From the NCBI GenBank assembly GCA_963578105.1, contig CAUZBP010000008.1, forward strand, positions 1 to 64,000: 64,000 bases of DNA. Reading direction: 5' to 3'. This document shows positions 8,100 through 17,840 of the stretch, piece after piece. Within the stretch, counting starts at the first letter, position 1, and the number at the start of each line of letters is the position of its first letter. Origin of the DNA: GCA-2718815 sp963578105. GTDB lineage: Bacteria; Planctomycetota; Planctomycetia; Pirellulales; Pirellulaceae. The notes below the pieces were generated by a model. The model was not told the DNA's origin. It was given only the letters and a program-made list of their open reading frames with translations, and did not search any database. Position numbers and translations under genes: made by a program.

Positions 8100-9554
8100 A
8101 TGATCAACCTGGCCGGATTTCAACCTTGTGATGTGCGCGGCGTTTACGGATCTCAGGAGGACGCTCCTATCAGCCCGCTGCATGCCTATCTCCTTGGCAG
8201 ATCGCTGGCCCAATTCGTACCTGCAGACCAGTCAGTGCTGATTGCCGGTGACGGACGCGACTCAACTAAGGTGTTACTGGCTGCGCTTCAAGCCGGATTG
8301 ACAAGAACCTGCTTGAACCTCGGGACCCAGATCCCCACACCCTTGGCCTACTTCGCAAAGCAACAGCAAAACGCTTACGCTTTGGCGATCGTCACAGCAT
8401 CGCATAACCCTGCCCCGTTCAATGGAATCAAGATCCAGGTAGGTGATATGCCAGCCCAGCCGGAGCTAATCGCCTCTCTACGTGATCACGTAAAAAAAGA
8501 ATTCCAAAAGGGCACCAGCCCGCCCGATCCACTGCCTGTACCTTTGCCAGAACTCTCCATTCGTCAACAGCTGTGGAAACAGTATCGAGACAGCCTGACG
8601 CAACTCTGTCCGGAGTTGCCAAGCATGTCGATCGTTGTCGATTGCATGCACGGTTGCTACTCGGACTATGCCCGCGAAGCTTTGGAAGCAGCCAATTTCC
8701 ATGTCCTCACCCTGCGTGACGAAACAAAGGGAAACTTCAATTCGATCAGTCCTGATCCGTCGCAAGACGAAAACCTGTCGGGTCTTCAGTCAGCCGTTAC
8801 ACAGAAGAAAGCCAAGCTGGGAGTTGGATTGGACGGCGACGGTGATCGGGCTCGGTTCGTGGATGAGAATGGACAACTGGTTGACAATGGAACGATGCTT
8901 GTTTTGTTTGCGCGTTACCTGCTTGAAACCAATGAGTCGGTCGGCGAAACAACCGTGGTCTACGACCAAAAGACGCGTCGTGCCGTTGTTCATGCGCTCC
9001 GCGCGGCCGGAATCACGCCGGTGAGAGAAAAATCCGGCCACACATTTTTGCGCACCCGGATGCTCACGGAAAATGCCTTCTTGGGTGGCGAAAATTCCGG
9101 TCATTTTTTTTGGGGTGGCCACAACATTGGTCCGGTGGATGCCGGTGACTGTGGGCTACTTGCCATTTTCGTCGCAGCCAGGATGCTCGCCCACTACCAA
9201 TGTTCCCTCGGTCAACTGGCTAGTCGTGTACCAGCTTCACCTTTTTACACGGGAGACATTCGCGGACTCTATTATCCGCACGACCGTACCGAACTTCTTG
9301 ATGACCTGGCCACCAAGGCTGGCCGTCGTGGGTATCACGTCGACTCGGTCGACGGCGTGCGCATCGAATCCCCGCGTGGTTTCGTTCAATTACGGGCATC
9401 GGTCACCGAACCGGACCTGTTCACGGCTGCCCTGGATGCGGACGACTGGCACAGCCTGTCCGGTATCTCTGCTGTACTTCTGGATCTGTTACCGGATAGG
9501 GCGGCTGAAATCGCCGCACACATTCAACAACGCGTCGAGGCACTCCGTACCTGA
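8100..9554 (+). CDS. Phosphomannomutase/phosphoglucomutase
   Basis: A cytoplasmic alpha-D-phosphohexomutase of 484 residues that interconverts sugar 1- and 6-phosphates, most likely mannose and/or glucose phosphates, feeding nucleotide-sugar synthesis. All signature elements are present: the opening CDVRGVYG, the phosphoserine loop TASHNPAPFNGIK with active Ser101, the metal loop DGDGDRARF (Asp245, 247, 249), the sugar-binding GGENSGHFFW (329-338) and a C-terminal phosphate-binding segment (VDGVRIESPRGFVQLRAS). The start is supported by CCGGAG upstream. The bifunctional PMM/PGM subfamily is the best guess; phosphoglucosamine mutase is unlikely from the loop sequences. It is followed after 360 bases by the YfhO-type gene, which may also serve envelope glycosylation. 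Confidence 0.88.
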   Translation: MINLAGFQPCDVRGVYGSQEDAPISPLHAYLLGRSLAQFVPADQSVLIAGDGRDSTKVLLAALQAGLTRTCLNLGTQIPTPLAYFAKQQQNAYALAIVTASHNPAPFNGIKIQVGDMPAQPELIASLRDHVKKEFQKGTSPPDPLPVPLPELSIRQQLWKQYRDSLTQLCPELPSMSIVVDCMHGCYSDYAREALEAANFHVLTLRDETKGNFNSISPDPSQDENLSGLQSAVTQKKAKLGVGLDGDGDRARFVDENGQLVDNGTMLVLFARYLLETNESVGETTVVYDQKTRRAVVHALRAAGITPVREKSGHTFLRTRMLTENAFLGGENSGHFFWGGHNIGPVDAGDCGLLAIFVAARMLAHYQCSLGQLASRVPASPFYTGDIRGLYYPHDRTELLDDLATKAGRRGYHVDSVDGVRIESPRGFVQLRASVTEPDLFTAALDADDWHSLSGISAVLLDLLPDRAAEIAAHIQQRVEALRT

Positions 9555-9659
9555 CTTCACCTCAGCCAGGATGCGTAACACGCAGGGGGGAAACAGGTAA
9601 CTGCTTTCACAAACGACAGCCTGACATCCGCGCTGCCGGTTTCCCCCGGAAGAAGTACA

Positions 9660-9758
9660 ATGAATGGTCGTTGGGTCAAACCTTCGTGCGGCAGCATCAC
9701 ACTCTGCCTGATGACAGGTTGTGGAGCGCACTGGTGGGAACAACCTCCACATGGCTGA
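9660..9758 (+). CDS. Possible tiny lipoprotein
   Basis: A 32-codon frame with a good ribosome binding site (GGAAGAAG just before ATG 9660). It encodes a short basic start (NGRWVKPS), a hydrophobic stretch and LMTGC, which fits a lipobox with Cys21 as the lipidated residue; only about 12 residues would remain after processing. Planctomycete genomes contain many very small lipoproteins, but with so little sequence a chance match is quite possible. Confidence 0.3.
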   Translation: MNGRWVKPSCGSITLCLMTGCGAHWWEQPPHG

Positions 9759-9915
9759 CACCTGGCCGTGGTTCAACTAACGGTGATGAACACAAGGATG
9801 CGCAAGGCAGAGACAGGTCTTCCCTATGCCGATTCAACATGCGCACAACGGCAGGAACAACGTTTTACCGTGTGCCTTCCAACCGGGATGGATCCTCGGA
9901 GATCTCCGCTGAGGT
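9759..9915. other. Leader of the YfhO-type gene with 12-bp palindrome
   Basis: The region just ahead of the YfhO-type start contains a perfect 12-base palindrome, CGGAGATCTCCG (9897-9908). Its GGAG could serve as, or sequester, the ribosome binding site; a GAGG also lies only two or three bases before the ATG. Nothing else is recognisable. Confidence 0.3.
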
Positions 9916-12420
9916 ATGAACAAAAGCAAGCACCCTCGGCGGGTCACCGCCGGAAATGACGAACAGCCTTCGCCTGAAGCAGACGTTTCCCCTCCCCGGC
10001 GTCTGAGACGACCTCTACGTGTTCTGATCCTGCTGGCTGGAATGATCCTTCCGCAAACCCTGCTATACGGACCCTCGCTCAGCGGCTCGAAGATCTTGTT
10101 ACCACTCGATTTGCTGGCTCGGCCAAACTGCTACTTGCCGGACACGCCCCGATATCAAAAGTACCTGCCGTTTCACAACCAGATTCTTTCAGACCAAATC
10201 CTGTCGCTCGAACTTTCACGTCGTTTTTGCACCCAAGAAGTGCGAGCGGGCCGCTGGCCCCTTTGGTGTCCCAATTATTTTCTCGGAGCGCCGTTGACGA
10301 AATGGCCCAAATACTCGCCATACAGCGCACTCTACTACGCAGTTCCCCAGCCAATCACACTGGCCTGGATTCACCTGGTCAAGTCGATCATTGCCGGTGT
10401 CGGCGCTTATCTATTCTTTAAGCGGGCACTAGAAGTTCGGTTTTGGCCAGCGGTGGTGGGCGCTTGGTGCTACCCGTTGTCCGGATTCTTCATACTGTGG
10501 CAAGGTTACACGATGTCACAAACGATCTCCTGGTATCCCTGGCTGCTGCTGATGGCCCACCTGGCCGTACGCAAACCGACCAGTTGGGGAGGCGTCGGGC
10601 TGGCGTTTTTTACAGGATTACTGCTGATCAGTGGCCAGGTGGACGTCGCAGGGCTGGCGCTGATTTCCTCCGGACTCTACGGTGTCTGGTGGATTCTGGA
10701 TCGCTTGATTCAGGACCGGAACGGGGCCGCGGCGAGACACTCCCTGCTTTCGCTGACGGGGGGCTGGGCCCTGGGAATCATGCTCACCGCTCCCTACCTG
10801 GTGCCGATGATCGAATATTCCCGCACTGGCCAGCGGGTGGAGTCGCGCTCACGAGGAATCGAGGAACGGCCACCAATCGGATGGTCCGCCTTGCCCCAGG
10901 TGGTTCTGCCTGAGGTACATGGGCGTGACGAAACGGGAAACTGTTACCTGGCGCCGGGAAACCGACTGGAAAGTGCTGCGGCAGGCCACATGGGTCTGCT
11001 GGCTTGCCTGGTGTTGGCTCCTTTAGCATGGCTGCGTCACAAAGACCTGTCACGGAACATTTTTTGGATGATCTTGATTCTCGTGGCATTGAGTTGGACT
11101 CTAGACATACCCGGTCTGGTTTTCCTGTGGCGACTGCCTGGACTTAACATGTTTTCCCCGAATCGAATGGCATTTGTTGCAGCGTTTGCCATCCTGTCAC
11201 TGTCCGTCGGGGGACTCAACAACATCTGGAATACGACTTGCAACACACGTTGGTGGTTCATTTTTCCGCTCCTGATAGTCCTGGGTCTGGGAATCTGGTC
11301 AGCCCTGCGGGTGGGTTTTCCTCCTGAGCAGCTTTCAACCCTGAAAGAACAATTCATGCAAGCAGGCAAGGTAGATCTGGTCCAAGACATTCAATCACAT
11401 TTTCGCAATCAACAACTGTCCGCCGTGATCGTCTGCATGCTCTCAGCCATGGTCTGGCTGGGTATCTGGATCAAAAAGACCGGCCGCTGGTGGTTTTGTT
11501 CTGGACTAGCCACCCTGCTTCTCTTGGAGTTATTGTGGTACGCACGCGACGTGAACCCGCAGTGTGATCACGAGATCTACTTCCCGGAGATTAAATGTCT
11601 GACCGAGCTCGCCACCCGGGAACCCGGTCGCGTGCTGGGCTACAATTGCCTGCCAGCCCGCTTATCAGAAGTGGCCGGTTTACGTGACCTGCGGGGGTAT
11701 GACGGCGTTGACCCGCAAAGATTGATGGAGTTACTCTTCTCCATCCCGTATCACAAAAGCACACCCTTGTATCCCTATGCGCTGACACAGCAATACATTC
11801 CAGATGCCCACGTTTCGCCGAGTAACAACGTGCAATTGCACCCGGTCCTGGACATGCTCAACGTGCAGTACCTGATTTTTCGCGGACCGGTTTTGCAAGG
11901 AGTTCGTCCGTTCCTGTCTGGCGAGGATTACTGGGTGTTGAAGAATTCTCGCGCCATGCCTCGAGCCTTCGTGCCACGACACGTACAAACCCTCGCCGAT
12001 CATGGGGCCCGCTTGAAACGACTCATCGACCCTTCTTTTGACGCGCGCAGGAATGCCTTTGTCGAACAGCCTCTGGACCTTCCCCAGGATGTTCGTGGAA
12101 CCGCCAGCATTGAAAGTGAACAACCGTGTGAGATCGTCGTTCGCGCCGACATGGAGACAGCTGGGCTACTCGTCTTGTCCGACCTTTGGGACCGCGGCTG
12201 GAAAGCCACCGTGGAAGGAGAAGTCATCCCGCTGTTCATTACGAATCATGTTTTACGTGGAATGGTCCTTCCTGCAGGTCAGTCACGGATCACACTCCGG
12301 TATCAACCCGACTCCATTCGCTACGGTGTCGGGATGATGCTGGGAGCCCTCGTCCTGCTTGTGATTTGGAGTGTCACCATCCAGCGCAAAGGAGCAAGTA
12401 GCTCCTTGTCAGCAGCATGA
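9916..12420 (+). CDS. YfhO-type multispanning membrane protein (GT-C fold-like)
   Basis: An 834-residue integral membrane protein resembling the YfhO family. Those proteins have a GT-C-like architecture and are implicated in glycosylation of cell-envelope polymers. After a cytoplasmic basic N-terminus (about 1-35) the first helix is LRVLILLAGMILPQTLL. The first extracytoplasmic loop is long and carries LLPLDLL and RAGRWPLWCPNYFLGAPL, a typical GT-C loop with a possible catalytic acidic residue. About twelve helices follow to around residue 560, then a soluble C-terminal domain (about 570-800) and a last helix (VGMMLGALVLLVIW). The soluble domain contains ADHGARLKRLIDPSFDARRN, common in planctomycete YfhO homologues. 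Donor and acceptor are unknown. Confidence 0.8.
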   Translation: MNKSKHPRRVTAGNDEQPSPEADVSPPRRLRRPLRVLILLAGMILPQTLLYGPSLSGSKILLPLDLLARPNCYLPDTPRYQKYLPFHNQILSDQILSLELSRRFCTQEVRAGRWPLWCPNYFLGAPLTKWPKYSPYSALYYAVPQPITLAWIHLVKSIIAGVGAYLFFKRALEVRFWPAVVGAWCYPLSGFFILWQGYTMSQTISWYPWLLLMAHLAVRKPTSWGGVGLAFFTGLLLISGQVDVAGLALISSGLYGVWWILDRLIQDRNGAAARHSLLSLTGGWALGIMLTAPYLVPMIEYSRTGQRVESRSRGIEERPPIGWSALPQVVLPEVHGRDETGNCYLAPGNRLESAAAGHMGLLACLVLAPLAWLRHKDLSRNIFWMILILVALSWTLDIPGLVFLWRLPGLNMFSPNRMAFVAAFAILSLSVGGLNNIWNTTCNTRWWFIFPLLIVLGLGIWSALRVGFPPEQLSTLKEQFMQAGKVDLVQDIQSHFRNQQLSAVIVCMLSAMVWLGIWIKKTGRWWFCSGLATLLLLELLWYARDVNPQCDHEIYFPEIKCLTELATREPGRVLGYNCLPARLSEVAGLRDLRGYDGVDPQRLMELLFSIPYHKSTPLYPYALTQQYIPDAHVSPSNNVQLHPVLDMLNVQYLIFRGPVLQGVRPFLSGEDYWVLKNSRAMPRAFVPRHVQTLADHGARLKRLIDPSFDARRNAFVEQPLDLPQDVRGTASIESEQPCEIVVRADMETAGLLVLSDLWDRGWKATVEGEVIPLFITNHVLRGMVLPAGQSRITLRYQPDSIRYGVGMMLGALVLLVIWSVTIQRKGASSSLSAA

Positions 12421-12468
12421 GTTAACGGACAACCACACCATGGTGCACCAAGACGACAGCTGAAAAGG

Positions 12469-13509
12469 CTACGGATCCAAGCGCACTTTGGCAAGATAGA
12501 TGCTGGTCTTATCTTCATGCGAAGAATAATAGCTGACCCACAATAAATTTTCGTGCCACACCATTCCCGGATAACCGGTGTCGCCACCGCTGGGCAAGTC
12601 CAGGACCGGCTCCAGACTTTCGGCGGTCATGCGGGCCAGTCGGCTGCGGCCGTTGATCCGGCTGGCACACCACATCGATCCGTCTGGCAGGATCACAAAG
12701 TTGGGACCTCCCAGGTTGTGATCGATCCGCGTATAACTCCAGTCCTGATAGGGTGGCCGACTACGGCCGATGTAGTGCTGACGAATCAGTGCAATCATTT
12801 CGCCATCGGGCATGAACCTCAAGGTGGCTTCGCTCGGCTCGCGCCCCACATTGTGGCCCTCTGGAAGTTTCAATTCCGACTCCCACTGCCAGTCAACACC
12901 GTCAGCAGACGAATACAGGAAGGCGCGACGGGGCGTGGGCGTTTCGCCCAGCTTCGAGACACACCAGGCACGTCCCTCGTGCCAGGTCGCCCGCCAGAGC
13001 CAATGATCCTCAGCCAACACACGCAGAGGCTCTGACCAATGAGTTCCATCTTCAGAAAAGGCAACACGGGGCGAGCGTGTGCGATAACCCCATTTCTTCG
13101 CCTGGGTGGGAGCATAAAGGGCCGCACAAGTGAGCAACATCAACCGACCATCGGGCATGGAGGACAATTTCGGATCGCGCAGATCAAACCCCTCGTCGAC
13201 AAGCAGACCAGCGGATTTCCAGCGTTCACCATCCTCTGAAACAATCACACGAACTTCTCCGTTACGGCCTGCCTTGTCCAGCCCGGGTGCAGTGGACGTT
13301 TCTCTGCGGGCGTGATAATCGGCTTCGCGGAAGGTGCAGTACCACTTTCCATGATGCTGGACCAGGTCGGTGAACGCATTGTGGGGTGCCGCGTCCCAGA
13401 TTTTTTTTACCGATACGACCACGGGCCGGGCAGCCTCCATGGAAACATTCGACACCCATCCGTGCCAACCAGTCAAAACTGCAAGACATAACAACAGACG
13501 CATCCGCAC
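12469..13509 (-). CDS. Secreted sialidase-like BNR-repeat protein
   Basis: A 346-residue exported protein of the exo-alpha-sialidase/BNR superfamily. The first 26 residues or so form a signal peptide (MRMRLLLCLAVLTGWHGWV start). Three Asp-box-type repeats are visible: SEDGERWKS, SEDGTHWSEP and SADGVDWQWE, which cap blades of a six-bladed propeller. TDLVQHHGKWYCTFREADYH near the N-terminus and MIALIRQH in the middle are the usual places for arginine and acidic active-site residues. True sialidase activity is not assured; many planctomycete members are annotated only by fold. It is transcribed in the same direction as, and just downstream of, the DUF1501 gene at 13605 and may share its transcript. 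Confidence 0.75.
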   Translation of the reverse strand: MRMRLLLCLAVLTGWHGWVSNVSMEAARPVVVSVKKIWDAAPHNAFTDLVQHHGKWYCTFREADYHARRETSTAPGLDKAGRNGEVRVIVSEDGERWKSAGLLVDEGFDLRDPKLSSMPDGRLMLLTCAALYAPTQAKKWGYRTRSPRVAFSEDGTHWSEPLRVLAEDHWLWRATWHEGRAWCVSKLGETPTPRRAFLYSSADGVDWQWESELKLPEGHNVGREPSEATLRFMPDGEMIALIRQHYIGRSRPPYQDWSYTRIDHNLGGPNFVILPDGSMWCASRINGRSRLARMTAESLEPVLDLPSGGDTGYPGMVWHENLLWVSYYSSHEDKTSIYLAKVRLDP

Positions 13510-13604
13510 TCCTCGCTATCAATCGATTGCAAAAAAAGACAGCCCACTCGACGTTCAGAATACTTGCCAAACTGGTCCGCAGGGCAGACTGTTGCCACCA
13601 CAAG

Positions 13605-15035
13605 TCACGCAATAATTTCCTGAATCGGTTCGCCGAAGTCAATTTCCAGTCGTTTATGTCCTGGCACCTCCAAGCGCCGAGCGTCCAGGCCCATTAACTT
13701 CATCAAGGTAGCGTGCACATCGGTGACGTAATGGGGATGCTGTTCTGCGTGAAATCCAATCTCGTCAGTCGTACCGTGAACCGTACCACCCCGGATGCCA
13801 CCGCCGGCCATCCAGATCGAGAAGCCGTAAGGATGATGATCGCGACCGTTACCACGCTGGGAACCGGGGGTGCGACCAAATTCCGTAGCGAACACCACGA
13901 TCGTTTCGTCCAGCAAACCGCGGCGTTTTAAGTCCTTCAACAACCCGGAAATCGGCTTGTCGACTTGAGCAGCCAGCTTCGAATGATTGGCTTTCAAATT
14001 CGAGTGCGAATCCCAGGCGCCGGCTGCTCCATCGCCATGCATGATCTGAATGAAACGGGTACCACGTTCTACAAATCGCCGTGCGGCCAGAAGTTGCATG
14101 CCAAACGGCTTGGTCTGTGGATTGTTCAAACCGTACATCTGATGAGTCATGGCTGTTTCGTCGGCGAATTGAATGACTTCCGGGACAGCGGTCTGCATGC
14201 GAAATGCCAGCGCATAGGACTTAATTCTTGCCTGTAGCGCCGCATCGTCCGGATACTTCGCCTCTCCGCGCAACGTATTCAAGCGATGAATTAAATCAAA
14301 TTCGATCTGCTGTTCTTGGCGAGATCGATTGGATTCCGATTGTGCATAAGGCAGCGGATTGTCGGGGTCCACCTTGAGCGGAACCGCGTCATACGCGGGA
14401 CCGAGGTAATGCCCGTCCCGCACATCAAAGTATCTTGGCCCCATGTTAATGAACTGGGGCAAATTGTCATTTAACGACCCCAATCCATAATTCATCCAGG
14501 CACCGATCGTGGGAACACGTTCATCGAGCATATGGCGTCCCGAATGAAATTGAATTTGAGCGCCATGATTGTCGTCCGTGGTCCACATCGAACGCACCAC
14601 CGCAATCTCGTCGGCACAACCTCCCAAATGCGGGAACCAGTCACTGACTTCCATTCCGCATTGGCCGTATTTCTTGAATCCGATTTGCAACGGATACAGC
14701 TCGTTGCGTTGCTGACCATTGGCATCGTTGACGACGACCACGCGCACTTTCTTCAAACGTTCCGGACTTTGTACACCTTTCCACGCTGTCTCATCAATGG
14801 TTTTGCCTGCGTGTTTGGTAATCATCGGCTTGGGATCAAAGCTTTCCAGATGGCTCACGCCTCCACGCATGAACAACCAAATCACACTCTTCGCCTTGGG
14901 GCGGAAGTGAGCCGACCCACTGGGTGCATCATGCGCGGCGTACGATTCGTCCTGTTGCAATAACGAATTCAGCGCCAGTCCCGCCAGGCTCGTATTCATT
15001 CCGGAAAGAAAGTTTCGCCGATGCATCATTTCCAT
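13605..15035 (-). CDS. DUF1501 protein, Tat-exported (pair 1)
   Basis: A 476-residue DUF1501 protein, a member of the alkaline phosphatase/sulfatase-like superfamily with no proven reaction. The N-terminus is Tat-like (HRRNFLSGMNTSLAG). The family's core motifs are present: VIWLFMRGGVSHLESFDPKP, then DNHGAQIQFHSGRHM, ATEFGRTPGSQRGNGRDHHP near residue 400 and MAGGGIRGGTVHG after it, ending in QEIIA. The start lies 12 bases after the stop of the PSD1 gene, so the two are surely co-transcribed. The subfamily is the same flavour as the two DUF1501 proteins at 41.8-45.1 kb, and its PSD1 partner is likewise of the coiled-coil-insert type. Confidence 0.88.
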   Translation of the reverse strand: MEMMHRRNFLSGMNTSLAGLALNSLLQQDESYAAHDAPSGSAHFRPKAKSVIWLFMRGGVSHLESFDPKPMITKHAGKTIDETAWKGVQSPERLKKVRVVVVNDANGQQRNELYPLQIGFKKYGQCGMEVSDWFPHLGGCADEIAVVRSMWTTDDNHGAQIQFHSGRHMLDERVPTIGAWMNYGLGSLNDNLPQFINMGPRYFDVRDGHYLGPAYDAVPLKVDPDNPLPYAQSESNRSRQEQQIEFDLIHRLNTLRGEAKYPDDAALQARIKSYALAFRMQTAVPEVIQFADETAMTHQMYGLNNPQTKPFGMQLLAARRFVERGTRFIQIMHGDGAAGAWDSHSNLKANHSKLAAQVDKPISGLLKDLKRRGLLDETIVVFATEFGRTPGSQRGNGRDHHPYGFSIWMAGGGIRGGTVHGTTDEIGFHAEQHPHYVTDVHATLMKLMGLDARRLEVPGHKRLEIDFGEPIQEIIA

Positions 15036-15047
15036 GCGAACCTTTTT

Positions 15048-17651
15048 CTATCGAATCGTGATGAAGTCGTTGTGATTTAACAAAGCGTGTACCAGATTCT
15101 CACGGGCGCGTCGCTCGGCTTCCCCAGCATCAATCTGGTTCAATGCACTCCGGGTATCAGCGAGAGCTTGCCGGCAGGCCACGATTTCTTCTTCGGTGGG
15201 CTCGGCGCACAACACCGTTTCAAAAACAGCGGCAATGAATTCATCCTGCTCCGCAGAGTGAATTCTGAAGGCAATTTCCCGAGCCGCATTGTAACCCAAT
15301 TGACTGTTGGCCAAAGCCAGGGCCTGTTGGGGCACGATACTTTCCTGACGGCGATAACAGCGCAAAATATCGACATCGTCGAACATCGACAAAAACTTGT
15401 GTTTGTCATCTCGAGAACAAGTAAAGTACAAGCTGCGTCGGTGAACCGTGTGCTCCTCCCCGGGATCAATCGTGGGACCACCCAGTGTCAAATCGAGCAG
15501 GCCTGCCAGGTGCAGCAGGCTGTCACGGACAGATTGCGACTCCATGCGAACCGGCTTTCGCCGCCAGTAGTGGTCATTGTCCGGATCCATCTGAACCGAA
15601 CTTGCGTCAGCTTCCAGCGTCGACGTTTCCAAACAATACGTTTGAGAAGTGACCAACAACCGGTGTAGATGTTTCATGCGCCAGCCATGGTCCATGAAAT
15701 CGACTGCCAGCCAATCCAGCAATTCTTGCTGCGGCGGCGTTTTTGCTCGACGACCGAAGTCAATCACTGGATCCACCAGGGCCTGTCCGAAATGCCGCAA
15801 CCAAATATGGTTCACAGCAACGCGTGCCGTTAAGGGATTTTTCCGACTGGTGATCCAACGGGCCAGCGCTGTGCGCCGACCGGTGCTGACCGGTGGATAG
15901 AGCTGGTAACGTGAATCATCCGTTTCACCGGGACCTTCCAGCGCCTTCAGTGATGCTCGCAGGGGAGTGTAATTTACGCCGGGGGTTTCGACCGCCTGCT
16001 TGGCCAGCTCCAATTTTTCCTGCGCCATCTGCAAATTCTTTTTTGCCTGTTCAGTATCCGCCGCGGTGGTCAGTCTCTGTTCTGCCAGAACCAATGCTTC
16101 TTCGGCTTCGGCAAGTTCAAAACGTCGTGCCGCCTGGGCTGCCTCGCATTGCAAGGGTTCTTGATCAGCCGTTTGTTCGCGCTGCGCCAAATCCGCCGCG
16201 TGCGCCGTCCGTAAAGCATCCGGGCGCAAGCGGGCCGTCGCCAGGCTCTTTTCGGCAAGCGGTAGAGCAAACGGTCCCGCGTCAGGTGATCCGGACGAAT
16301 CGCTACCCTCCTGCCGGACTGCGTCAACTTCCAATTCCGCCCGCTCGATTCTTTGTTGTGCCCAACGTAATTGGTCTTCCAAAACAAACTTCCGTACTGC
16401 TGGCCGGTAAGCTTCCAAAGGCAAATCAACCGGTGTGGCACTCCACTCCTCCCAGGCCATGATTTGCGGCACACCGGGCTGAATCTCGCGGTTCTTGTCT
16501 GGGTTTTTAGCGTCCCCTCGAATGTGTAAATACGTTATCGCATCGGGATGTGCATCGAATGCACGCGGCAGACCGTCCTTCTCAAAATCCGCCTGGCCGG
16601 CAACTTGATCGAGTCGAACCTGATGCGGTTCGAACACGGCACGCATTCTGTAATAATCTTCCTGACTCAGCGGATCGTACTTGTGGTCATGGCACTTACA
16701 GCAGTTCATCGTCAACCCGAGAAAAGCCTTGCATGTGTGCTCAATGGTGTTGTCCAACCAAGTCGTACGGTTGAACAGATAATAATTGCGGGCCAAAAAT
16801 CCGCCAGCCCGCAAGGCATTCCGATCGGTCGGAGCAATCTCGTCAACTGCCAGCATCTCCTGAATCATCTGGTCGTAACCCTTGTCTTCGTTCAAGGACT
16901 CAATGATCCAGTCCCGCCAGTGCCAGATATGCTTCTGACTGTTACGCAGTTGAGGCCCCAAACCGTACCAATCTGTGTACCGCCAGATGTCCATCCAATG
17001 TCGCCCCCAACGCTCCCCGTATTGCGGACTCTCCAGCAGACGTTCAACGACTGACGTGTATGCATCGGCCGATTGGTCGGAAAGAAAGTCGTGTAATTCA
17101 TCGCGCGTCGGTGGTAAACCGATCAAATCGAGATACACACGGCGCAACAAAAGTCGCTTGTCGACTGGTGGAACGGTTTTTAATCCATGTTGCTTACGAC
17201 TGGCTTCCAACAAAACATCAACCGGATTCGCGGAGCTGACAACTTCCATTTGCAGAGGGGGCTGAAACGCCCAGTGATGGCGAGGATTCTCTTCCGCCTT
17301 CTCGCCCTGAGGAATTATGGCCCCCTGTTGGATCCAAGCCTTCAACATCGCGATTTGCTGATCGGTTAACGATTGGCCTTCCGGGGGCATGCGTTCCGCT
17401 TCCTCGCTGGCAGACACCCGATCGATCAACAATCCGGCCGAATTTCCGGGCGTGATGACCGCGCCACTTTCACTTCCCTGGCGAATGAAAGTCACCGAAT
17501 CAAGGCGCAACCCTGCCTCCTGCTTCAGCGCCCCATGACAACCGTAACAACGTTGCTTTAAAACCGGCTGGACGTCCAGCTTGTAATCCACCGGATCCGC
17601 CCCGTTTGCAACAGACGACAGTAGCAAGCCGACAGCAATCGCGCCACGCAT
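15048..17651 (-). CDS. PSCyt1-DUF1549-DUF1553 (PSD1) protein with coiled-coil insert (pair 1)
   Basis: An 867-residue exported protein. A signal peptide (about 1-19) precedes a PSCyt1 cytochrome c-like domain with the haem motif CYGCH (about 35-39) and a MPPEGQ loop that could supply a methionine ligand. DUF1549 (about 140-350) includes YLDLIGLPPT and ERWGRHWMDIWRYTDWYG and ends in a second haem-type motif, CCKCHDHKYDP (about 317). Residues 420-560 or so are Ala/Glu/Gln-rich and predicted to form a long coiled coil. DUF1553 (about 600-865) starts with ALARWITSRKNPLTARVAVN. It is first in a two-gene unit with DUF1501 twelve bases downstream. The role is unknown; a secreted electron-transfer or substrate-docking partner for DUF1501 is an inference. 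GTG 17654 is an alternative start. Confidence 0.9.
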   Translation of the reverse strand: MRGAIAVGLLLSSVANGADPVDYKLDVQPVLKQRCYGCHGALKQEAGLRLDSVTFIRQGSESGAVITPGNSAGLLIDRVSASEEAERMPPEGQSLTDQQIAMLKAWIQQGAIIPQGEKAEENPRHHWAFQPPLQMEVVSSANPVDVLLEASRKQHGLKTVPPVDKRLLLRRVYLDLIGLPPTRDELHDFLSDQSADAYTSVVERLLESPQYGERWGRHWMDIWRYTDWYGLGPQLRNSQKHIWHWRDWIIESLNEDKGYDQMIQEMLAVDEIAPTDRNALRAGGFLARNYYLFNRTTWLDNTIEHTCKAFLGLTMNCCKCHDHKYDPLSQEDYYRMRAVFEPHQVRLDQVAGQADFEKDGLPRAFDAHPDAITYLHIRGDAKNPDKNREIQPGVPQIMAWEEWSATPVDLPLEAYRPAVRKFVLEDQLRWAQQRIERAELEVDAVRQEGSDSSGSPDAGPFALPLAEKSLATARLRPDALRTAHAADLAQREQTADQEPLQCEAAQAARRFELAEAEEALVLAEQRLTTAADTEQAKKNLQMAQEKLELAKQAVETPGVNYTPLRASLKALEGPGETDDSRYQLYPPVSTGRRTALARWITSRKNPLTARVAVNHIWLRHFGQALVDPVIDFGRRAKTPPQQELLDWLAVDFMDHGWRMKHLHRLLVTSQTYCLETSTLEADASSVQMDPDNDHYWRRKPVRMESQSVRDSLLHLAGLLDLTLGGPTIDPGEEHTVHRRSLYFTCSRDDKHKFLSMFDDVDILRCYRRQESIVPQQALALANSQLGYNAAREIAFRIHSAEQDEFIAAVFETVLCAEPTEEEIVACRQALADTRSALNQIDAGEAERRARENLVHALLNHNDFITIR

Positions 17652-17840
17652 CACAGTCCACCATCAGGGAAACAAATACCGGAAAACAAGACCTAGTTAA
17701 ATTGTACCAAAAGACCAAACCTGATTCAGCCTGCAACGTTCCCGTTGACCCCCTCCACCACAACCGTTGACCACCAAGAAACCCAGGAAAATGAGCGGAA
17801 AACAAAAGTTATGGACGGATCCATCCGGCGAGGCATGATT

